From an uncultured Paracoccaceae bacterium (lineage in GTDB: Bacteria; Pseudomonadota; Alphaproteobacteria; Rhodobacterales; Rhodobacteraceae): 64,000 nt of DNA. The translations under genes and the position numbers were made by a program. This document shows, piece after piece, positions 58,824 to 64,000 of this stretch (the stretch's first letter is position 1; each line of letters begins with the position of its first letter). The stretch is from assembly GCA_937146765.1 (NCBI GenBank), contig CAKZRP010000007.1:1-64000 (forward strand). The letters are read 5' to 3'. A model generated the notes under the pieces. It was not told the origin of the DNA. It saw only the letters and a program-made list of their open reading frames with translations, and did no database searches.

Positions 58824-59903
58824 TCAGCGCATCCCTGGATCCTTGCGCAAGGCATCGCGCAACAAGGCCGCCATTCGGTAGAAACCATGCGCCATCTTGG
58901 AATAGGGCGTCAGCAGAAAAAAGCTGAGCACCGCGCCAAGATGCAGGGGCAGCAGGACTGCGACTGCAGAAGTGCCCGTTGCCGCCCAAAGCACCAGACC
59001 GCTTGCGGCGACCAAGAACAACAGCAGGACAAAAGCCATTTCGCCACCCCAATATGCCACAGCACCCAGGGTCCGGTCCGCCCTGAGCTTGAGCCAGACC
59101 ATGCCCGCCGCCCCACAGCACAGAAGGATCCCGCCCGGAACACCGAGCAGTTTGGGCAGGCTCAGGGGCCCATAGGGGGCCTCCAGCCCAAAGAGATAAT
59201 GCATCAAGGTCGCGGATCCGGTTGCGGCAAAACACAGAAGAAACCCGACGAGCACCGCCTGATGGCAATGGCGGCGCGCGTGGGAGAACCGGTCTTCCGC
59301 CTCGAAATTGCAGCCATCGCCATGGCCACCCTTGAGGTTGCGCATCTGTCCCGCCGATTGCAGCGCCTGCACCAGAGCGCTCAACGTCACCGCGCCGCCG
59401 CCCACCGTGCGCCAAAAGGCACGCAAGGAGACTGCGAGGGCGCAGAGCGGCAGGAAGAAGGCCGGGACAAAAATGGCCACCATCACACCGTGGCTCATAT
59501 AGGCATAAAAGCCATGCCCGCTCTCGGGGCGCAACATCTGCGACAGGGCAAAAAGGCCTGCAAATCCAAGAACGAGCAATACCATCATGGCGAGGCCGGC
59601 CCGATCAAACAGCCGGGCAAAGCCACGCGGCCAGGCATGGGCCTGCCAGCTGTCCTGCCGCACCTCGGCCAGGGCAGCTGGCAGGTTCAGGGCGAACTCG
59701 TGCGGGGCGGTGTATTGGCAGGCGTAGTAGCATCCCCGGCAGTTGTGGCAGAGGTTGGCCAGCTGCGTCAGGTCTCCATCCGCAAAGGCGCGTTCGGCAT
59801 GAAGCGCCGGAAAGACGCTGCAGTAGCCCTCACAATAGCGGCAGGCGTTGCAGATCTCGGCCTGACGGCGGGCCTCTTGCAGAAGCTCAGGTTGCATATG
59901 CAT
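58824..59903 (-). CDS. tcuB: Tricarballylate utilization 4Fe-4S protein TcuB
   Basis: 359 aa. The N-terminal part has two 4Fe-4S clusters, Cys18-Cys21-Cys24-Cys28 and Cys52-Cys55-Cys58-Cys62. The rest has several membrane segments in a heme-b-like membrane domain (GLAMMVLLVLGFAGLFALSQ and others). TcuB passes electrons from the FADH2 of TcuA to the quinone pool. The start at 59903 has GGAGG 9 nt upstream and overlaps the end of tcuA. The name rests on family and gene pairing; citrate-related homologs (CitB) look alike. Confidence 0.87.
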   Translation of the reverse strand: MHMQPELLQEARRQAEICNACRYCEGYCSVFPALHAERAFADGDLTQLANLCHNCRGCYYACQYTAPHEFALNLPAALAEVRQDSWQAHAWPRGFARLFDRAGLAMMVLLVLGFAGLFALSQMLRPESGHGFYAYMSHGVMVAIFVPAFFLPLCALAVSLRAFWRTVGGGAVTLSALVQALQSAGQMRNLKGGHGDGCNFEAEDRFSHARRHCHQAVLVGFLLCFAATGSATLMHYLFGLEAPYGPLSLPKLLGVPGGILLCCGAAGMVWLKLRADRTLGAVAYWGGEMAFVLLLFLVAASGLVLWAATGTSAVAVLLPLHLGAVLSFFLLTPYSKMAHGFYRMAALLRDALRKDPGMR

Positions 59904-61287
59904 GGGCGGCGGCCTCCTTGCCTGCGATACGTCCAAAGACGGTGCCGATGGTCATGCCAAAACCGGCGAGATAGCCCTGGCCGAGGATCGAACCGGCCAT
60001 GGTCTCCCCTGCAGCCCAGAGGTTGTTGATCTTGGTGTCATGGATCGAACACTGCGCCTTCTCGTCGACCTTGAGCCCGAGATAGGTGAAGGTGACGCCG
60101 GTGCGCAGCGAATAGCCGTAGAAGGGCGGCTCGGAGATCGGCCGCGCCCAGTTGGTTTTCGGCGGGGTGAGGCCTTGGGTGGTGACGCCGTCCAGCTCGG
60201 TCGGGTGAAAGGCCGAGGTGTCGCCACAGGCGGCATTGAACCCCTCGACCGTGGCGCGCAGCTTGGCGGGCGGCAGGCCCATCTTGTCGGCCAGCTCCTC
60301 CAGCGTGTTGGCCGCAATCGGCGGAAAGACCGAGGGCATAAAGAGGTTCAGCGACTTGGCGTCGATGATGACATAGCCCACCTGATCGGGCTGCGCGGCT
60401 ACCAGTCGGCCCCAGATCGCATAGCGTTTGGGCCAGACATCCTCGCCCTCGTCATAGAACCGTTCTGCGTCCTTGTTGACCACGATGGAGAAGGGCACAC
60501 AGTCGAGCCGAGTGACGATGCCGCCGTCGAATTTCGGCGCGCGCCCGTCGATTGCGACCGCGTGGCATTGGGTTGGATCGCCGACCTGCTCCACGCCTTG
60601 CTCCAACAGATCCGCCAGCACCAAGCCGCGATTGTAAGGCGTGCCTCGGATCAGGAAGTTCTTTGCCGCAGGCCCCCAAGCGCGGGCCAGCCAATCGGTA
60701 TCGGCCTGAAACCCGCCCGAGGCCACCACGACAGAACTCGGAGTGACCCGGCGGGCCTGACCGTCCTTGCGATAGTCGATATGCGCGACGCGGTTGCCGT
60801 CGAGTTCCAGATGGGTCACCTCGGCCTCGTACTGCACCTCAACGCCGAGGCGCGCGGCGGTGCGGTAGTAGGCATTCACGAGGCTCTTGCCACCGCCCAG
60901 GAAAAACGCATTGGTGCGCGCCAGCGACAGGGTGCCAGACAACGAGGGCTGAAACCGCACCCCATGTTCGATCATCCACGGCAGGCATTCCTCCGAAGAG
61001 CGGATCGCTAGGCGGGCGAGATGCTCGTCGGTCTTGCCGCCGGTGACCTTCATCAGGTCGGCGAAATATTCCTCTTCCGAATAGCTCTCGACCAAGGGCC
61101 CGAGGGGGCCGCCGTGCATGCAGCGAAAGTTGCGGGTGTGGCGCGAATTGCCCCCGCGATAGGCCTTGGGCGCGCTTTCCAGGATCAGGACCCTTGCGCC
61201 GGTGCGGGCGGCTGTCATCGCGGCGCAGAGCGCGGCATTGCCCCCGCCAATCACCACGACGTCGTACTGTTCATTCCGCTTGAGCAT
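59887..61287 (-). CDS. tcuA: FAD-dependent tricarballylate dehydrogenase TcuA
   Basis: 466-aa fumarate-reductase/succinate-dehydrogenase flavoprotein-like enzyme. The FAD motif VVVIGGGNAALCAAMTAARTG lies at 10-30, RGGNSRHTRNFRCMHGG near 44-60, and the C-terminal GQGYLAGFGMTIGTVFGRIAG closes the FAD domain. TcuA oxidises tricarballylate to cis-aconitate. The ATG at 61287 is preferred to the GTG one codon earlier. It is coupled to tcuB and preceded by a GntR gene 12 nt away. No TcuC-type MFS transporter is seen; the AbrB-like protein at 62048 may play another role. Confidence 0.87.
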   Translation of the reverse strand: MLKRNEQYDVVVIGGGNAALCAAMTAARTGARVLILESAPKAYRGGNSRHTRNFRCMHGGPLGPLVESYSEEEYFADLMKVTGGKTDEHLARLAIRSSEECLPWMIEHGVRFQPSLSGTLSLARTNAFFLGGGKSLVNAYYRTAARLGVEVQYEAEVTHLELDGNRVAHIDYRKDGQARRVTPSSVVVASGGFQADTDWLARAWGPAAKNFLIRGTPYNRGLVLADLLEQGVEQVGDPTQCHAVAIDGRAPKFDGGIVTRLDCVPFSIVVNKDAERFYDEGEDVWPKRYAIWGRLVAAQPDQVGYVIIDAKSLNLFMPSVFPPIAANTLEELADKMGLPPAKLRATVEGFNAACGDTSAFHPTELDGVTTQGLTPPKTNWARPISEPPFYGYSLRTGVTFTYLGLKVDEKAQCSIHDTKINNLWAAGETMAGSILGQGYLAGFGMTIGTVFGRIAGKEAAAHAYAT

Positions 61288-61299
61288 CACCCTGTCCTG

Positions 61300-61971
61300 T
61301 CAGCTGTCGTCCAAGCCGCGATCCCGCTCGCGCAGCGAGCGGATGCGCATCCGTTGTGCGGCCTCGATATGGGCGCGCATTTCCACTTCGGCGGCGGCAC
61401 CATCGCGGGCGGCCAAGGCCACCATGATGCGGCGATGTTCCTCCACCGCCTCTGCTGAGCGGGCGGTATTTGACAGCTGAGACGGCCCGAGGATCAAGAG
61501 CGCCTTTTGCAACGAGAGCATCGAGCGCGACAAGAACCGGTTCTTGGCCGCATCGAGCAGGGTGGCGTGGAAAATCCGGTTCAGCCGCGCCGCCTCGGGC
61601 GAGTTGCCCGCCTCGGCGAGCTGGTCGTTCAGCACGATCAACTCCTGCATCTCCACCTCAGAGGCCGCCCGTGCTGCGAGCCGCGCCGCCGTGCCTTCCA
61701 GCACCGCGCGCATTTCATAAAGCTCCATCACCTCGGCATAATCGAGCTGGCGGACCGAGGCCCCGATGCGCGGCACATGGGCAACCAGCCCGTCGGTCTC
61801 CAGCTGTCGGATCGCTTCCCGGATCGGAGTGCGCGACACCCCGAGGCGCGTCGCCAGTTCGGTTTCGCGCAGGCGATCGCCGGGCATCAGGCGCCCTTCG
61901 CGAATCTCGTCCAGAAGCTGGCGATAGGCGGAGTTTCCTTGCGGGGCCGGGCTGTCATCCTCGGGGATCAT
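61300..61971 (-). CDS. GntR family transcriptional regulator, FCD subfamily
   Basis: 223-aa regulator. The winged helix covers residues 10-75 (LMPGDRLRETELATRLGVSR and PIREAIRQLETDGLV), and the FCD domain about 85-215. The start at 61971 was chosen because GAGGA lies 5 nt upstream; the longer reading would run into the divergent gene. It precedes tcuA on the same strand and is divergent from the AbrB-type gene, so it probably regulates both. The known Salmonella tcu regulator is a LysR protein, so this is a different control. Confidence 0.87.
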   Translation of the reverse strand: MIPEDDSPAPQGNSAYRQLLDEIREGRLMPGDRLRETELATRLGVSRTPIREAIRQLETDGLVAHVPRIGASVRQLDYAEVMELYEMRAVLEGTAARLAARAASEVEMQELIVLNDQLAEAGNSPEAARLNRIFHATLLDAAKNRFLSRSMLSLQKALLILGPSQLSNTARSAEAVEEHRRIMVALAARDGAAAEVEMRAHIEAAQRMRIRSLRERDRGLDDS

Positions 61972-61988
61972 GGCTGTCCTCTTGCAAA

Positions 61989-62008
61989 TTGCATACAGAT
62001 GGATACAA
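61989..62008. promoter_or_regulatory. Putative GntR operator, imperfect palindrome
   Basis: TTGCATACAGATGGATACAA has 7 of 10 complementary pairs (TTG/CAA ends, AT and CA inside), 18 nt upstream of the gntR start and 40 nt upstream of the divergent transporter start. FCD regulators bind similar TTGTAT/ATACAA sequences. Confidence 0.45.
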
Positions 62009-62047
62009 AAGGACACAAGTGAGGTCAATCAGGAATCGGAGACCCGT

Positions 62048-63127
62048 TTGCGCAATCATCCCACCGCCCCGCAATCCGCCCTCTCGCCTCACGCGCGGCG
62101 GGCTTTGACCTTTGGCCTGGCGGCGGGTGGGGCGGCCCTGTTCTGGGGGCTCGATCTGCCCTTGCCAATGCTGTTCGGGCCGATGGCCTTCTGCCTTGCC
62201 GGGGCGCTGCTCCATCTGCCGCTGAAGGGTTTCGGTCAGGTCTCGGTTGCTGCGCGCACCATCCTCGGGGTCGCGGTGGGCGCCTCGATCACGCCAGATC
62301 TGTTCCACGCCTTGCCCCGCATGGCCCTGTCGATTGCGCTGGTGCCGGTCTTTATCGCGCTGATCGGCCTTGTGGGCGTGCCGTTTTTTCGCAAGCTTTG
62401 GGGTCTTGACGCGCCGACTGCCTATTACGCGGCGATGCCGGGCGGCTTGCAGGACATGGTGATCTTCGGCACCGAGGCGGGCGGCGATCCACGCGCCCTG
62501 TCCCTGATTCACGCGACACGAGTGCTGATCATCGTGACGGTTGCGCCCTTCTTCCTCAGCCATGTCTACGGCGTCGGTCTCACCAATCCCATCGGCGCGC
62601 GGGCGGTGGATATCCCCCTTCACGAGCTGGCGCTGATGGTGGTGGCCGCGCTGGTCGGTTGGAAAGGCGGCGAGCGGATTGGTCTCTTTGGCGCGTCGAT
62701 CCTCGGGCCGATGATCGTGACGGCGGTTCTGTCGCTCGCGGGGATCATCCACATCCGTCCCCCGGCAGAGGCGATCCTGACCGCGCAATTCCTGATCGGT
62801 TGCGGGATCGGGGTGCAATTCCTCGGCATCACCTCGGGTGAACTCACGCGCGTGGTGCTGGCGGGCGTGGCCTATGTGCTGGTGCTGGCGGTGCTGGCAG
62901 CTGGCTTCTCCGGTCTGGTGACGACCCTTGGCCTTGGCCACCCAGTCGAAGCCTTCCTCGCCTTTGCCCCCGGGGGTCAGGCCGAGATGACGGTGCTGGC
63001 GATTGTAACCGGCGCTGACCTCGGTTTTGTCATCACCCACCACCTGACCCGGATCATTCTGGTCATCGTGGGGGCGCCCTTGGTCGCCAGGTTGATCACA
63101 AGGAGGATGTCAGAACCTCGGGGTTGA
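62048..63127 (+). CDS. AbrB family membrane protein (PF05145-type transporter)
   Basis: 359-aa membrane protein with about ten hydrophobic segments in two halves that look duplicated: AARTILGVAVGASITPDL near 60-80 matches LTAQFLIGCGIGVQFLGI near 240-260. Members are often annotated ammonia monooxygenase or AbrB regulator, but this is an integral-membrane family with no DNA-binding domain. The start TTG at 62048 has GGAG 6 nt upstream; an ATG at 61970 would overlap the divergent gntR start. The stop overlaps the converging dehydrogenase gene by 32 nt. Uptake of tricarballylate or a related acid is a possible role. Confidence 0.78.
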   Translation: MRNHPTAPQSALSPHARRALTFGLAAGGAALFWGLDLPLPMLFGPMAFCLAGALLHLPLKGFGQVSVAARTILGVAVGASITPDLFHALPRMALSIALVPVFIALIGLVGVPFFRKLWGLDAPTAYYAAMPGGLQDMVIFGTEAGGDPRALSLIHATRVLIIVTVAPFFLSHVYGVGLTNPIGARAVDIPLHELALMVVAALVGWKGGERIGLFGASILGPMIVTAVLSLAGIIHIRPPAEAILTAQFLIGCGIGVQFLGITSGELTRVVLAGVAYVLVLAVLAAGFSGLVTTLGLGHPVEAFLAFAPGGQAEMTVLAIVTGADLGFVITHHLTRIILVIVGAPLVARLITRRMSEPRG

Positions 63128-64000
63128 TCATATGGATCGGCGCCCCGGCGGCATAGGCGTTCACCTGATCAAAGATATCAGAGAACTGCCGGTCCAGCTC
63201 TTCCTCGGTGACAAAGCCGATGTGGGGCGTGCAGATCAAACGCGGATGCGCCAGGAGCGGATCTCCGGCATCGCGCTGCGGCTCCACGTCAAAGACATCC
63301 ACCGCCGCCATCCCCGGTTGCCCGGCCTCCAGCGCCTGCAAAAGAGCCCCCGGCGCGATCAGCCCGGCACGGGCGGTGTTCACCAGCAGAGAGGTCGGCT
63401 TCATTTGAGCCAGATCAGAGGCCGTCACGATCCCCTTTGTCGCCTCCGTCAGCCGTAGGTGCAGCGAAATCACATCGCTCTTGGCAAAAAACGCCTCGCG
63501 GCTCTCGGCGACGGTTTCGCCATCGGCACACGCTTGGGCGCGCCCCTCGTCTGAGGCCCACCAGATCACCTCCATGCCAAAGGCACGGGCATAGCCGGCG
63601 ACCAACTGCGCAATCCGCCCGTAGCCATAGAGGCCAAGGCTACGCCCCGCCGCAGTCCTGCCGACACCGATCTGCCAGTCGCCGGCCTTGCAAGCGGCCA
63701 TCTGCTGCGGGATCTGTCGCAGGGCCGACAGGATCAGCCCAAAGGTCAGTTCCGCCGCCGCCACATTTGGCCCGTCCTTGCCCATGTTGGAACTCAATAG
63801 CACCCCGTGACGGGTGCAGGCTGCCACATCCACATGCGGATAGACGCTGCGCTGCGAGATCAGCTTCAGCCCCGGCAGTGCTGCCAAAAGCGGCTCTGTA
63901 ATGGGCGTGCGTTCGCGAAACAGCACCAGCGCCTCGGCCCCCCGCAACCGCTCCGCCAGCGCGGGGCCGGTTGCCGCATCGGTCCAGACCGTGACCTCAT
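63096..64000 (-). CDS. D-isomer-specific 2-hydroxyacid dehydrogenase, 5' end beyond the window
   Basis: Reading stays open to the right edge, so the first residues are missing; the visible part is about 300 aa. The frame begins EVTVWTDAATGPALAERLRG, which fits a SerA-like N-terminal region. The Rossmann motif is LGLYGYGRIAQ, and active-site elements are Arg in VNTARAGLIAPG, Glu in DVFDVEPQ and His in CTPHIGF. It belongs with phosphoglycerate-dehydrogenase-like enzymes; substrate unknown. It overlaps the end of the AbrB-type gene by 32 nt on the opposite strand. Confidence 0.85.
   Translation of the reverse strand, partial: EVTVWTDAATGPALAERLRGAEALVLFRERTPITEPLLAALPGLKLISQRSVYPHVDVAACTRHGVLLSSNMGKDGPNVAAAELTFGLILSALRQIPQQMAACKAGDWQIGVGRTAAGRSLGLYGYGRIAQLVAGYARAFGMEVIWWASDEGRAQACADGETVAESREAFFAKSDVISLHLRLTEATKGIVTASDLAQMKPTSLLVNTARAGLIAPGALLQALEAGQPGMAAVDVFDVEPQRDAGDPLLAHPRLICTPHIGFVTEEELDRQFSDIFDQVNAYAAGAPIHMINPEVLTSSL

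Noticed and set aside
61970..62047. Longer N terminus for the AbrB-type protein from an ATG at 61970
   Set aside because: It would overlap the divergent gntR start and cover the putative operator; the TTG at 62048 has a well-spaced GGAG.
1..64000. CRISPR arrays, tRNA/rRNA genes, insertion sequences, integrases
   Set aside because: I saw no regularly spaced repeats, no tRNA-like or rRNA sequence, and no transposase or integrase motifs in any frame read.

Overview
The window is high-GC DNA, about 60-65% by eye, packed with short-spaced, often ATGA- or TGATG-overlapping operons. The gene content points to an alphaproteobacterium, most likely of the Rhodobacterales/Roseobacter group. Typical features of that group seen here are an ACR3/ArsJ arsenic operon with an ArsR-ArsC fusion, an IolC-DUF2090 fusion, many periplasmic-binding-protein ABC importers and a HyuAB/HcnABC-like catabolic cluster. 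This placement is inference; no rRNA, tRNA or core housekeeping gene is present. Nearly everything is accessory catabolism, as expected of a chromid, megaplasmid or chromosomal metabolic island. I saw no tRNA, rRNA, CRISPR, transposase or integrase.

Layout: (1) 0.1-14.3 kb. A minus-strand operon runs LysR, hyuA, hyuB, [2Fe-2S] protein, FAD protein (frameshifted at a G10 tract), aldehyde dehydrogenase, tartrate/D-malate-type dehydrogenase and succinate-semialdehyde dehydrogenase. A DadA-like FAD subunit is divergent from LysR, followed by a second FAD oxidase and an Lrp regulator. The small Fe-S, FAD/BFD and DadA-like proteins resemble the three subunits of HcnABC, opine-oxidase or hydroxyproline-dehydrogenase type enzymes. 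(2) 14.3-15.1 kb. A lone unknown gene in AT-richer DNA. (3) 15.1-29.4 kb. An oligopeptide/opine-type ABC importer, two HAD-family hydrolases, a 2-hydroxyacid dehydrogenase, a class III aminotransferase, two related GNAT acetyltransferases, an ArgE-like deacylase, a cupin and a PuuB-like FAD oxidase. Read with region 1 (aldehyde dehydrogenase, GabD) this could form an acetyl-protected amine degradation route ending at succinate.

(4) 29.6-31.3 kb. A hipBA toxin-antitoxin pair. (5) 31.4-35.7 kb. Arsenic resistance: arsR-arsC fusion, GAPDH, arsJ, acr3. (6) 35.7-48.3 kb. myo-Inositol catabolism: a ribose-type ABC importer plus iolC-iolD-iolE-iolB on the minus strand, an RpiR-type repressor, and a divergent unit of a Gfo/Idh/MocA oxidoreductase, iolG and a hydroxypyruvate-isomerase-like gene. 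Two GGAA-N6-TTCC palindromes lie at the two outward-facing promoters. (7) 48.3-55.8 kb. A LacI-controlled operon coupling a Pot-type ABC importer to a nucleoside hydrolase and adenine deaminase, probably purine nucleoside salvage. A 16-bp inverted repeat lies upstream of lacI. (8) 55.8-58.8 kb. GntR regulator, hydantoin/allantoin racemase and an NCS1 permease. (9) 58.8-64 kb. tcuA/tcuB-like genes with a GntR regulator, a divergent AbrB-type membrane protein, and a 2-hydroxyacid dehydrogenase cut by the right edge.

The most noteworthy points are the single-base frameshift in a G10 tract, the possible acetylated-amine pathway, the nucleoside-type operon using a Pot-family importer, the CC-x6-C ArsR-ArsC fusion, and several well-supported operator palindromes.
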